Part shown: positions 43,066 to 57,122 of the stretch, piece by piece
How the letters are laid out: the number at the start of each line of letters is the position of its first letter
Position numbering within the stretch: position 1 is the stretch's first letter
From: Xestospongia bergquistia
Taxonomy: Eukaryota; Porifera; Demospongiae; Haplosclerida; Petrosiidae
Assembly (NCBI GenBank): GCA_963965975.1
Contig: OZ014425.1
Coordinates: forward strand, 191,001-255,000
Length of the DNA: 64,000 bases
Direction: 5' to 3'
Made by a program: the position numbers and the translations under genes
The notes under the pieces: generated by a model
What the model saw: only the letters and a program-made list of their open reading frames with translations
The model's database searches: none
Told to the model about the DNA's origin: nothing

Positions 43066-46000
43066 TTATCTTACACCATTATCAGTAAGATCTGAAGAAG
43101 CAAAGCCACAATGATATCATAATTACATCATAGACACAAATAAACAGACCTTGTGATGAACTGAGTTCAGGGAAAGGTTTCAAAACAGAAATAGGCTTTG
43201 ATGATTTTTTAGGTGATCTAGTTGGCTAAAAATAACAATAACATTTGACATATTAATAATTTAATTGACTCACTGATTTATATCGACTCCTTGCTCTGAC
43301 AACAGCTTGATAAGCTACCTCAAATGCTTGACCTACTGTCATTATAATCTCATCAGCAATATCCTAATTTAAAATAATTATTGTAATTATTATGTCATAA
43401 TATTTAATACCTTAGATTGGACCATAAAAACATGACAATAACTTTGATTGGTCTCTTTCTCCTTTGTCATGTAAGCAAACACTCGAGGGTCTTCAATATC
43501 GGGACAACAATGAGATATGTCGCGTATTAAGTGAGTACTGACCACCATCTGAAGTAGATCGTGTGACTATCATACGACTATCATGTGACTTACTTTAGAG
43601 ACTGCATCTACAAATTTAACTCCTTTCCATGATATGGAGAGAATGATTTGTGGCATTTTTGCAATGCCATCAGTCTGAGTCTAAGACAAAGAAGATAAGA
43701 CTCAATCCCATACTGATATCAGACTCAATCCCATACTGATATTTACTTACTCTAAGCTTGAGACATGCTTCTTCAGCAGAATGTTTTCCTGCTAATCCTT
43801 TGACGAGAGCACTCCCTAGATACTGAGAAGGAGACAAGAGTGATATGTAGATGATAATGTCTTACCCATGTATGGTAATTCTTGGATTCTGCAGGTGGTG
43901 GAATAAAAACAGTCTTTTTTAGAGTTTCTCTTTGATCTCGTCGTATTGTAGCATATTCACCACCTCTAACTGGGACTTCAGGAGGGGTTTGTTCTTGAGG
44001 AAGATTTTCATTAGTAGTGGGTGGAGTAACAGTGTCTTTAGTAGTTGTGTTAAGATGAGATGTGGTCTCTGCTGGTTTAGTCATTTGAGTTGGAGTGACA
44101 TCAGAATATGTCTTTCTTAGAGAACGAATATGACTATAATCTCGAGTAAAAGTGACATCAGTCATTAGTGAAGGGACAAACCCTTTACTATGGAACTGCA
44201 ACAACAATGAATCAGTGACCCCACCCTATATATAAGACCACATCTACCTCTTTAATAGCAAATCGAGGACTTTTAGTCCAGTCTGGATGTCCTGCTCTTA
44301 TTTCTCGAATGCCATAAAGTAATCGCTTACGATAACCCAGCAATTCAATACCAAGTACCTGAGCAATATAATTCTAATTCATTCCTATATTCAATCCCAT
44401 GGACTTATTACATACATTCAATCACATCCTATTAACCTCATTTCCATCAGACTCAATCCCATACTACACAGACTTATTCCTATACTATTATTATAGACCT
44501 GATCTTATATTATCATATGCATACTATCATGGACTCAATTCCAATAGTTTCATTCTTAACTCACAGTAGAAAGTTGTATTTCCCACAGTGATGCCAATTT
44601 CTCTAGTGTATAACCTTCAAAATATCCTTCTAAATGAGAAAGGTGCAGTCCAGTAAGCCATTCCTCCACAGAGGTCACATGACGTAAGCGAGGAGGTGAA
44701 GGAAGAATGGCAGCATTAACCATAATAGTCCTAGTAATGGATTAAAAAGTCAATATTGTTGCCATGGAAATTACCCTTGATCATTGTCATAGATACCCAT
44801 TTCTTTAAGATCTTCAACATCAAGTATCCCTCCTCCCTATTAGTCACATGAAGATCACATGATCAGTATTGATAATCACATGACTAACTATAAACTTAAT
44901 GTCGTCAAATCCATTACTTTCTAGTGTATTTGTATATCCTCGTAGTCCCATCCCACTTAACCAGATAGAGACAGAGCTCCTCCCATTTGTTTCTGGAAAT
45001 TATTGTTGACATAAATTTAGATTTAGATTTAATTACATATACCAGTTATATTATTCAAGGTGGGTGTGGTTTCAATATCAGGTGTTGTTAGTGTAGACTC
45101 ATACTGCTCAATAGAAGTGTTCATTGTTTTCAGGACATCATCAATCTAAAAAGAAAATTAAACTCATACTTGACTCTACCTTCATACCTTGGTCCATTCT
45201 TGATCAACCCTTCTTTCATCCCATATTGACAAAAGACGATTGCGTGGAGGAGATGATGAGATGTCATCATATCCTCCTACTTCAGAGAGTCCACTAACTA
45301 CTGAATTACTTTGTACTAAACCAGCAAAAGGATTAACATCTTGAGGAATTATGTATACGTCTGGACTAGTTCTATCACCATAAGAGGTTTTGTGTTTTAC
45401 ATCATCTCCAACTCCACTAATAACTCTTCCTTCTTCACTAGTAGTTTCTCTTACTCCACTACTAGCTCCTCCTTCTCCATCACTAGCTCCTCCCACTCCA
45501 CCAGTAGTAGCTTCTTTGTTAACTTTTGTCCGATTTTCCATTTTTCTTCGGAGCTCCACTTTGGAATAATTAGGATTAAATGATGACACAATGACATCAT
45601 CGTAATCATTTGATATCTTAAACTTTCCTTTTTTATCCTCGTCCCCACCCACATTTTCTACATCACTGTAGTCCTTTCTTTGTGGGCGAGCAATTGTTGG
45701 AATACTAATTGGCAGGGTCTCACCCATGTCTGAAGCAATAGGTAGAGGCATAGGTGCTCTCCGATCAATAGTATCCTGATTTGAAGTGGATAAATCATGA
45801 AAAGACTTCTCATTAACAGTATCTACAGATGAAGTTGATTTCAGGGGAAAATTTTCATATGTTTTTATTCCAAATGTTTTAGAATGTATTTGAGGGACAT
45901 CTGTCTCTGTTGTTACCTTTTGACCAAGAGTACCATCACTGCTTGACCTCGGTTTGATTTCTTCAGGACGTTGGGACTTCACTCTAATGTTCTCATATTG

Positions 46001-48732
46001 AGGAGCTGAATTTCGTGTTCTCTCAGCTGACTGACGCTGTGGTATAGGAGGAGGATATGAGGGAGGAGGGGGAATCCCCTCAGAGGATAAAGGAGGTGTG
46101 GTTTCAAAATTACCAACTTCTAGAAGATAATAACTTCCAAGATAGCCACCACGTTCTGCAGTATCTTCTTTAGGAGGCGTGACTTCTTTAACTTCAACAT
46201 TTTCAGGTGAGGGTGCTTTGACTGGAAGAAGTTGAGAATAAGCTCCAGTATCTTTAGACAATATGAACTTTTTCTCTTTGTCTGTCATTCGACTTTTCTT
46301 CTTTTTCTTTTCTTTCATAGCTTCACTTAGTATCCCTTCAGATGTACTTAGACTTCTAACTGGTTGATCTTCTTTATTCTTGTCAGTTGAACGAGGGACA
46401 TGCATGGATTTCTAAAATAAAAATCTTAGTGTGAATGTGGGTGTGGTCAGACAAACCCTTTGTTGATATTCAAAATTATATGGTTGTTGCAAGATATGTA
46501 AAGTCCCTAGAGAAATGAGCAGTTGTCATGGCAACAATACAATTATGGACCGACCGTCTTCAGGTGACTCAATAATATTTTTAGGAAACACTTCATGTAA
46601 TTTTCCACTGATATCTAATGGGTGGAGTTAGTTATAAATACCAGTTAATTAAAAGTCGCTACCTTGAAATAATCTAGTGTCTTTTAAAGGGAAAGTCCCT
46701 ACTACTTTATGCAATGTTCCAATATAGATTTCACTAGACTGTCTTCCTTGCACAACAATAGCCTCACCTGATAACAGACTAAAGTAATAGTACTATATAT
46801 TATTAAGTACCTTCTTTAAAATGGAGAGCAGGAAAGTTACCTTCCTTTGTGGATTCTATGTTCCTACTATCTCTTATAGCGACAGCAAGTAATCGATATT
46901 TTCTAGGCTTCATATAGCGACCATGAACTGTTGCTTTCTCAGAATAGTCTTGTATTAGTTTTTTAATTTGTCGATATTTTTCAGCTTTGTAATCAGAGAG
47001 TAACTGTAAAGTAGTCCGTCCTTCCTTGTCTTGACAAGTGATGTCGATGCCTAGAATGGGTGGAGCTTAATATAGCAATCAAAATGGGTGTGGTTTTACC
47101 TTTATCCAATAATAATTTCACTGTTTCTTCTTTGCCACAAAGAGCAGCTTCATGAAGTGCAGTACCACTTGAGCACTAAAAATTAAGTATTAGTGGGAGG
47201 GACAAGGGGTGGAGCCTATCTTACTGTTGTATTAATAGGTATTCCAGCATTAATTAAAGACAAGACAACAACAGAGTGACCATTACGTGCTGCTAAGTGA
47301 AGAGGAGATATTTCAGGTCGGGAGAAACGCAGGATTTCGGGACAATGAGATATAATGACATGAACCTAATGGACATATATGGATACACACCCACAGGGTA
47401 ATGGATACATGCTTTGAACATATATACACACAATGGATAATGATATACAGAGATGCATACCACAATGGACACATACTTACCGTAAATATACAACAATGGA
47501 TACATATTACAATATAATGGATACATACTTACCTTAAATATACAACAATGGATACATACTACAATATATTGGATGCATATGTATATTAAATACACAACAA
47601 TGGATACATATTACAATATATAATGGATACATACTTACAGTATCCACATGACCAAACTGAGCTGCTAAATCAAGTGGAGTCTCTCCTCGAATATTTTTAA
47701 CCATTGGATTAGCGTGTCTCTAATAATAACAAGTTATTAATTAATAACTAATGACCCCACCCTCTACCTCTAACAAGAACTCCACTATACTACAGTATCC
47801 ATATTGAGCTGCTAAATGTAATGCTGTGTCTTCAGTGTTACTTTGTTGATCAACATTAGCACGTGATGGTCCCTGAGTTACTAACAAACGCACAATCTCT
47901 AAATCTCCTTTCCAAGATGCCAAATGTAATGGGTAACTCCCTGTGAATTAAAACATTAATTAATAGACAATTAGACTGACCACGCCTACCAGATGAGTCA
48001 GGAATGGTTGTGGACGCTCCACATTTGAGTAAAAAAGAAACTGTTTCTCGATGTCCATTGAGTGTAGCATGATGTAATAGAGTGTACCCTAAATCATCTT
48101 GTATATTAGGATGTAAATGTTTTCTCATACTGTAAAGAAAAATAAACAATGACAATAATAACATCTAAATAACTATTATTTAAATTTTACATAATAATTA
48201 AGTCAGTTTGTGATTATAAGAACAATTAGCAGCTGTAAAGATTATGATGTACATATTTTTATTACCACAGAGTTGATTTATAATGGATATTGTCAAAACA
48301 TTGTTAGTGATGGATATGCATAAAAGGATATGGATCCATACAATTGTTTGTGAATTTATATATATATGGATCAATAGGTTCATTGGATATAAATGGACAT
48401 GCATGAATGGATGTTTATATATGTACATGTTTTCTTTAAATGGACATATCCAAATGTAAATGGATAAATAAAGTCACTTTAAAAGGATATACACATACAT
48501 GTATGTTTATAAATGGATCCACTTGAAATGGGTGTAATGGGCATACATATACAATGGATGTATGATGGATGTAATGGATGTATGTACACATACAATGGAT
48601 CTATAAATGAAGCCATTGTATACTGTACCTGCCAATCACTGAAGTGCGTTTTGTCATGTGACTTAGATGTTTCTCTAAAGTACGAATATCACCAGTTTTA
48701 GCAGCTTTTATGAGCTCTGCTTCTTTCCCCAT
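43066..48732 (-). CDS. ANK-SH3-SAM-SAM-PTB adaptor (ANKS1/Caskin-like)
   Basis: Cytoplasmic adaptor, roughly 1,100 residues. Start at 48732: [20 protein letters not shown]. Six ankyrin repeats follow (for example [76 protein letters not shown]). Next is an SH3-like module [11 protein letters not shown]...HFKEGEAIVV...[13 protein letters not shown] (46.7-46.9 kb). A 400-residue disordered exon (46405-45182) has [13 protein letters not shown] and several YxNI/YDDV tyrosine sites. Two SAM domains: [20 protein letters not shown] and [24 protein letters not shown] domain resembling ANKS1 comes last ([43 protein letters not shown]). Ends [12 protein letters not shown]. Vertebrate Caskin has the SH3 but no PTB; ANKS1 has the PTB but no SH3. 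Confidence 0.9.
47365..47640. repeat. Degenerate ATGGATACATA tandem repeat, adaptor-gene intron
   Basis: An intron between ankyrin exons is filled with units such as CAATGGATACATACTTAC and ACAATATAATGGATACATA. The ATGGATACAT/GGACACATA core recurs roughly every 25-40 bases. On the sense (-) strand it reads as TATCCAT. Confidence 0.85.
48240..48640. repeat. Degenerate TGGAT/TGGACAT repeat, first intron of adaptor gene
   Basis: About 400 bases in which AATGGAT, ATGGACAT and GGATGTATG recur irregularly (for example near 48283, 48314, 48367, 48443, 48540-48600). Same motif family as the repeat at 47365-47640. Confidence 0.7.
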
Positions 48733-49305
48733 AATGTCACCTGTGGAGAATCAAAACTTGTTGATACAACAGGACTAAACCAGTCACGAATTCCAGTTTT
48801 TTTACAGATAACCTGTTACATTAACATTTATTATTAACTTACTTTTGTTATGAGGTAGGAGGTTAGTCAATGATAGAAAGAGTTAATTACGATGAAAGAA
48901 AACATCTATTCTTTGCACTTGTGCCAGTGTACGATTTTAACCACACCTTAACTCCACCCATATTAAAATTAGTTTGATCACATGACTATAACTAGATTCA
49001 TTTGTTTATAGTTTGTGGTTTTTTATACACGTAATAGTACATGTAGTGTGATAATATTACTGCATATAACAGCAGAACCCATGCAATAAAGTTTACTAAG
49101 CAGAGAAACCTGCAGGTACAAATCATACGAGTGTTTGTGTCCTTCTAAATAGTAGGAAGAAGAATGCTGGCTTGACCATCTCCACTGTGTGAACTGTGTA
49201 AGTTGATATAAGCCCCCAGCAGCTGCAAGCCAGCCACTCCCTTTCTCAGTAGCAGTTTATAAATACTTCACACAATCTCTTGTTACAGAATTTTTATAAA
49301 CAAAA
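48733..49305. other. Divergent promoter region, adaptor gene / RasGEF gene
   Basis: 573 bases between divergent ATGs, the longest shared upstream region in the window. It contains CTCCACCCA and CCACACCTTAACTCC motifs near 48940-48960 and a somewhat GC-richer patch at 49200-49240 (CCCCCAGCAGCTGCAAG, with a CAGCTG E-box). No coding frame seen. Confidence 0.55.
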
Positions 49306-52300
49306 ATGAGGAGGATAATTCGACTGGCTAGCAAAGATTCTGATGTAAGATCATCCTTCAGACACAAGAAAGTTTTCAAAAAAGACGGATTTACTCTACT
49401 CTATCTTGGACATGCAGTGCTCAATGATTCAAGAGCTTCAGAAGAACTGGCTGTAGCTGTAATGCAAGTTAAACAAACTTCTAATGCACAAAAAGTAGTA
49501 CAAATACTCTGTCAGGCCAATCAGTTATATGTTAAAGAAGGAGACAAAGAAATCATTAGTTCTCCATTCACTAACATCAGTCAATGTGTTCAACATACTG
49601 AACAAGGTTTTAATGATTGTTTAGGATTAGTTTTTAACTCTGGACCATGGTTTAAACAATGCCACGTTTTTCAAGCAAAGACTAGTAAAGAAGTGAGTTA
49701 TTATCAACTATAAAGACTTTTGTGTCTTGTCATACTACAATGTATACAAATACTACTCTATCTAGTCAACACAATCTATTTCTCATGGGGTACATTATTG
49801 ACTAGTCATGTCTATCACATAGTTATTACAACCTATTACGAATTTAGTGAATAACATTGTCTTGTCTTTGTCTCATTGTCCGACAATTTCAAACATTTCC
49901 TTGTTACCAGAATATATTATAAACAATTAGGAAAGAATATCTAATAATCGTAAACAACATCTATATTTGTAAAATGTAATATTTATCTAATCCCAATGGA
50001 AAGTTGTTATCATGTAGTGTAGCAATACTCGTATTAACATTAGACACATAGTTCATCTGTCCAGAGGAAACATCAAACACAATGTAGTTAATGGAATTAT
50101 ATTGTTAGGTTGACCCACACACGATGTAATGAGTACACAAACTACTAAATGGCTGCCACTTATTATGGAATTTCTATTGATGCAGTTCAAATGCTTTTTT
50201 AATAACTAATGACATTGAATGTTGTGTATTGGACAATAAACTATTATACAAACTACACTATTATATTAACTTGTTGTCTTTTCTAGGCTGCTGAAGTTGT
50301 TTTCTCAGTTCATAAATGCATAAAAGCAGCTATAAAAAGTCTGAGAAGGAAAACAGAGATTCCAAGTGTATTACCTCCTGACATACTGGTCACACCTCCG
50401 GCAACACTGGAAGGGGACAACAGTCGTTTAGTTCATAGACGTAGATCAGATGGAGGGATTAGAACTTTAGTATCTGACTCTCCAGTTCCTTCAATTGATA
50501 TACAACAAGTTAGAAATGTCTTTAATAACAGTATAATGAATCTCTACTTTCTTTCCAGAGTGAATCCAACATGGAAGCTTCTATTTCAAGCTATATGAGC
50601 AAACCATCACCATGGAAACGTAAAAAGGAGGTGAAGAACTTGAAACGCAGTGAAAAAATTGAGTTAGTAGCACAAGTTGGTGATCTTATCTTGGAAAGCA
50701 ATGCACAATTGAGACAAGCTTGTTGGTATGTCCTCATGTTAGACAGCATAGCATGTGTTGTACTTACTTTAATGAAATAACATTTATTTATTATTTAATA
50801 TTTTTTGTTACTCCCCAGCAGGGTTTGTAAAAACTGTAATATTTAATAGACATAACATTAATTCACTAAATAATTTGTGTGTATACTAACGACTTGTGTG
50901 TTCTCTTCACTTAGTAATCAACACCCACAATCACCTTTTGAACGAGCACTTTATGCTATTACTTGCTCAAGTGTTACTCTTCTCTCTTATCTCCTTGATC
51001 AACACATGCTTGGTGTAGAAGCCTGTGACCACGATGGTAATACATTAATACATTATGCAGTAGCTATGAAGAAAATTGATGCAATTCACATACTTTATGA
51101 GAGGTGAGGAGCAGTGTTACATGCTACTAAATTGAGTATGATTATCAGCAAAAAGTTCAGTCCAAATGCATTTATAATTTTGCTTGTGTTAAAAGTGTGA
51201 CTGTATTAATACAAAGTGAAAAGGCTCAATTAGATTAGTGGTCACTTGCTTTATGTTACATCACATTAAACAGATTGTTTTTGAAACAAATATTTATATT
51301 ATATTCACTTGCAGATTGGCATCTCTTGAACATCCCAGTGGTCATAAACTCAGACCACTTCACAGAGCTGTAATAGATGGTGACAAACAAGTCATATTGG
51401 CATTGTTAGAAAGAGGTGCTAAAGTTAACACACAAGACGATGAAAAGTAGATGCCCCATATTTAGAAATGGCTGACTCTTTCATTTTTTTTCCACTAGAA
51501 ACACACCATTACATTATGCTGCAAGTCGCAGAGAACAGCATGAGAGTTGTTGGGTATTACTACAATATGGAGCAATGGTATCAAGACAGAATGCTAAGCA
51601 AATACGACCAATTGACTTACTTCCAGTATGTGAAGTCTGAAATTCTAATGACACGACAGTTACTCATCTTTTTCCATAGGATTTGAAGGAGATGCAGAAT
51701 CGTTTAATAATTTCCATGTGTAAATCATTCTCAGATCCCAAATCCAAACCACCCACTTTATCACCTTCTACTTCTTCTGCTTTACAACAATATGAATCAA
51801 GTGGATTTACTGAATTATTAGAAAAAGTTAGGGACCAAGCAAAATTCTGGCAGTCCAAATTACGTAAACGTAAATTTAATAAAATCAGTCGAAGTATTAG
51901 TAATCTCTCTGAGCTCCTTGAGGTAGAAGAAGATGAAATGAACAAAGAAGATCGACTACAAAAGCTTCAATTTCCACTACTTAACGAGTACCCATTAGAG
52001 TATATTCAGATCGAAGAAAACAAAAATGAAGTTCAGAGGAGACTCAATGATTTGATACGATACAGCAAAAACTCCAAAAGTACTTTGAAACGTTCCACAT
52101 CAGACCCCGAGCTCTCTAGTATAGTTGGCGTTGAAAATAACAAAGATAAACAGACACAACCAGAAAAGCCAGGATTCTCTGAAAATTTTAAGGAACTTCT
52201 TCAACTATTTGAACAGGACATACCACCCCCTCGACCATATCCACCACATTTAACAGAAGTTGAGACATCATCTCAATCTACGTTAAGTGCTGCATTTGAA

Positions 52301-55300
52301 AGTCTGCAACAGGACTTGGAACAGTCTGCTGTAACACCGCCAGTTAAAAAGAAAGAAGACATTGTTAAAATCTCTCCAAGAACAGCTCGAGCTTACCTAT
52401 CTAAACCAGATGTCACTCCACCTCAGCAACTAAAGAGCAAAGACGAGGCTATTGCTCTTCTTGATGACTACATATCTCAAATAAGAACTGCTGCGGATGA
52501 ACTGGAAGATATTAAACCTCCTGGAAGAAAAGAGCCTCAAGCAGAAACTCCTAGTAACTTAACTCATACGTCTGATGCAAAGACACACTCCACAATCACT
52601 AAGTCTGATTATGAATCACCCTTCTTCCGTCCTAAGAAGAAAACTTACTTGGAATCCAATGAGTCCTCGTCTTCCTCAGAAACTAGACGCCGTCATCCAT
52701 TGCAAGACTTACAAAGACATGGACACTATCATAGTGAAAGCACTGGCTCAAATTTATCAATTTCTACTACTTCACTTTCTTCACTTCATTGTACATCTCA
52801 TCATGGCTCACTAAACACATTTCCTATAGAGATAGACTCTGGAGAACCAGGTGCTCATAGTTTGAATGTCTTAGTACTTTTGTCAGCAAATCCAGAATGC
52901 ATACAGCCTCTTATCTCTCACATCTGTTTGTCTGAATTCAAAGATCGACTCTTGATGTGCGCTTGTTTACAACAATCCAGTCTTTCTTTGTTAATTAATA
53001 TTGCTAAACTTGTGCAGAACATTTTTGAAGTAAGTAAGCACAATATTGCAAAATCTATGTTTGTTTTTCTTGTCCAGATTGGTGGCGCTGATGGTAGAAA
53101 AACAGCATTGGAGTCTGGAATGATGGACATAATTTTAAAGTTACTATCAGCCCGAGATCCAATACCAGTATGTTTAGTATTATTTATTATTTTGTTCATG
53201 GTGACATCTCCTAGGGTACATGTCTAATGTTACTAAACAGTCTTCTAGTCAGTGACGATGATAATGACTACTTGAGAACCATTGTCAAGATACCCTGCTA
53301 TCCTCTACTTGCATTTTTGGAGCATACAGAATCCGATACAGACAGTGGTCTCGGATCTCAACGTGATCCATCATTTTCATCAACAACAACTTTCCAAACA
53401 TCTCACACAGACGAGAGTAAACCTCATTACCTCCCTTTTCAAACAAAGGAACGTGCTTATAGTGTTGCCAGTGACTCCAGTAGTGGACACAGTGGTGCAA
53501 GTCCAACTTTACAAGGGCAATTTGTAACACAATCAGAAGCTCGAAGAATAGTCCTTAAAATGTTAGCAATGAGCAGTATGCATACCAAAATGAAGATAGC
53601 ATTATCAGACACGAGGACTATAGGATTATTAACTGATTATGTCAGTGATGTATCTCAAGAGAATAGAATCAATGCTGTTATTACTCTTGCAAACATAGCA
53701 CAGAATATAAGCAGCCATGATTTCCTATGTCAGATAGGTTTGGTCGATAAATTAAGAGGTCTTCTAACACACGGTCCCAGATTACGCTATCAAGCTATCA
53801 GGACACTTGTCTATTTGGGAAAGCTTCAATTGTCAGGATGTAATCTATTTGAGTCCTCTTCACATGGAGGTTATGAACCTGATATTGTTATTAGAACAGT
53901 AGATGATAATGGACATACTTATGTCAGGTAATAGATAGATTATATTTAATATCATTACAATGCTTTTTAATTAGGGGAGTGACTATTGAAACAGCCATTG
54001 ACCTTTTAACCTCTAACTGTCGACAACTTTGGGGAGGAATTTTATTGCGAGAAACATCTTCAGGTCATCTTTTATCAAAAGAGAAGACTGTTGACTTTTT
54101 TCTAACCACATATCGTTCATTTATGCATCCTTTAATCTTTATGAGACTGTTATTACATAGGTATATTTGAGCCCCTTTATAATTACATAATAATGACTTT
54201 GTTTCTTATCAGATTGGATACACCCAATGTGAACCCAAATCCCTTTAACTGGTCTCAAGATGCTGTCGATATCCGTCACACACATGTACATACTATCCCT
54301 CCAGTACATCAGGCAGTACTTAATGTCATTGGTCAATGGATTGAGAGCTTCCCAGAAGATTTTCGAAACACTCCTCAACTTCAGGTGAAATACACCAATT
54401 AATTTAACATAATTATAATAACTTTATTTTTTAGGATTATCTTGGAGAATTGGCTCATCGTTTGAGAAAGTTTCGTGGAGTTTATACTCCTCATGGTCAT
54501 CGACTAAGATCATTACTGCATGACCTTCAACGACCAGTCAGAAAAAGGACTGATAGTCAACCAACAGCACCTACATCTGAGAGACACAGAATACCTCATC
54601 ATGAGAACCTTTACATTCAAGTAATACACACTTATAATACATAACATCATTTAATATTTCTCTTACTAGTGTAAACAACTGGTAAGTGAGGATCTTCTCC
54701 CTGTTACCATGGAAATGGCCATACACCTAGCAGGTTTACAGTTACATATAGAGGTAGTACATTGTATTATGTTATGATAATAATATAGATGTATTTTAGA
54801 CTCTAATTGATAATACTCTTAACCAAACATTCATGGAAGGCGGAGCCAAAGGAAAGAAAGATTCACGAATATATCTTACTCACTTGAAACATGCTCTTCC
54901 AGCTTGGTGCTTTCGTGCTAAAAACATCAGCAAAAAGTATATTGTATGTTACTGTTGCCATGGTTACTATATGAATTTCAGAGTAAGGGAGAAACTCAAT
55001 GAGTTTGAGGGACTATCAGATCGTAATGCCAAACACATGTACATTGAGAAATGTCAGACTACACCTGGGTATCATTGTAGCTTCTATAGTGTAAAGGTAA
55101 AGAAAGATCAGTACATGAATAACGTATATTATACATGTATTTAGGTCCCTATTGGAGGGAAATTTCGTCGTGGTAACATGTCACAGCTGCTTGGAATTAG
55201 TGACCATCAAATTGTCTTTTTAGAAGACAAGACAAGAGAATTAGTTGCTATTTATAATTTACGAGATATACAAAATATACATCATGTACCTACTGACTCT

Positions 55301-56496
55301 TGTACACTTGTGCTCCAGTTTGTCAAAGGAGGAAGCATTATGTTTCATGTTGAAAGGGAAAGGTAAAAAAAAGATATAGATTGTTCAATTATGACACTTT
55401 TTGAATTGATAGTATTGCTCGTCAAATAGAAATAATCTTGGACAATTTTGGGCAGAGAGTTTTGCACGTGAGTTTGCACACGATTGTCATATGACAGTCA
55501 TATGTTTAATTCTTAGGATATTGAAAAAGAAGATATTGATGATTGGATAACTAATTGGGGGCAGTCTCCTTCATCTCTTCACACTTCGGCTGGTGTCCAA
55601 GATGAACATTCTCAATCAACTCCAAGTTCTCCTGGTCAGTTTGGTAAAGAACTCGAAGAGACAATCATTCCAATAACAAGAGAAGAATCTAATGACATGA
55701 CCACACCCACTACACTTAAAGCTAATGGCACACCCACTGTTCCTCTAACACCTCTTGATGAAACATTATGTAATGTGCACGAGAAATCTTTTACTTACCC
55801 AGACAGAACAGACGAACATTCGACATTTTGTGATTGTCCACCTGATCCAGAGATTCCACTTCATGTAGACATTCGCTTGCTCTCACTTCAGGAAATCTTA
55901 CAACATCCAGTGGAGGTAGCACGTCAGGTGACATTAATTGACCACGAGAGACTTTGGTGTATTACAAGAGAAGAACTCATGCAACGAGCAGGGCTTTACC
56001 CACGGACCCACTCTGAGCCTGGTCCATCATCAGGCAGTATTGCCTCTCGCTCTAGTTCTTCAATACAGAGTACTGTAGGAGATGGAGGTATTGAGCGATT
56101 AGCTTATCGGTTCAATCAAGTTGGGAATTGGGTTGTCCATTGTGTTCTTCAGTACACACAAGAGGAAGATCGTGGATGGGTAATCCAACAATTTATCACT
56201 ACAGCCCAACACTGTATTTATTATCGGAATTATTCCTCTACAATGGCAATTGTTGTAGCAGGACTGTGTTCACCTCCTATACGCCGCTTGAAAAGAACTT
56301 GGGAGGTATGCAACAGGAATTTGTGGAATGCAATTAATGCTTGTTTGTGTTATTTTCTGTTTTAGCATGTTGGAAAAACTTTTAAAGAGCAGTTAGAGGA
56401 GATGGGTGATCTCTTAAGCTCAAAAAACAATTACAAACATTATCGTGAAGTTATGGAGAGAATGCCAACACCTGCAGTGCCATATTTTGGTAAGTA

Positions 56497-56559
<63 letters not shown>

Positions 56560-57122
56560 CAACAATAATAATAATAATAATAACAATAATAATAATAACA
56601 ACAACAACAATAATAATAATAATAATAATAACAACAACAATAATAATTATTCTCTAAAAAAATAAAATAAAATAATAATAATAATAATAATAATAATGAT
56701 GATACCAATTATCAATTAATGATCACATTTTCCTCTTATATAAAGGTATATTTACAAGAGATCTCACTTTCATTTCTGATGGTAATCCTGATTATTTACG
56801 TAATGTGATCAATTTACATAAAAGACGTCAATTATATGCTAAAATAGAAGAAATCCGACGCTTTCAATCTGACAGATACAATTTTGAACCAGTACTAGCA
56901 TTACAGGAAGTACTGACTAACCATCTACCGATACATGAAGATGACCTCCATGCTCTATCTCATTCACTTGAACCATCTCAACAACAGGGACAGGCTAGTA
57001 GTCAATCTGATGGTAGAATACGTTCAAGTAGTGTCTCATCATTGACAAACTTGGGTTTTCTGAAACATTCTATTAGTACCAAAACTATTGGAGGGAGTTC
57101 TTCTAATATTTTAAATGTATAA
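49306..57122 (+). CDS. Giant PTB-ANK-ARM-REM-FERM-RasGEF protein
   Basis: About 1,900 residues from some 20 exons. Order: N-terminal PTB domain (FTLLYLGHAVLNDSRASEEL to QCHVFQAKTSKE + AAEVVFSVHKCIKAAI); ankyrin repeats (NTLIHYAVAMKKIDAIHILY, RPLHRAVIDGDKQVILALLE, NTPLHYAASRREQHESCWVL); a long disordered exon (51.7-52.8 kb); armadillo-like helices (LLMCACLQQSSLSLLINIAK; ENRINAVITLANIAQNIS); a REM domain (VDFFLTTYRSFMHPLIFMRL); FERM F2-F3 lobes, the latter talin/KRIT-like (LLGISDHQIVFLEDKTRELV, then YNLRDIQNIH); a complete CDC25-type RasGEF domain (YRFNQVGNWVVHCVL, MAIVVAGLCSPPIRRLKRTW). Ends SSNILNV. Predicted activator of a Ras/Rap GTPase at membranes or adhesions (inference). I recognise no vertebrate protein with this layout. 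Intron 1 (49.69-50.29 kb) is unusually long and featureless. Confidence 0.88.
56497..56700. repeat. (TAA/AAC)n trinucleotide tract in RasGEF intron
   Basis: About 200 bases of TAA interspersed with AAC triplets, immediately after the donor site of the exon ending VPYFG. The poly-Leu, poly-Ile and poly-Tyr frames read in either strand are artefacts. Confidence 0.97.

Noticed and set aside
56440-56708. Poly-Leu, poly-Ile and poly-Tyr/Cys frames
   Set aside because: Translation of the (TAA/AAC)n tract in an intron.
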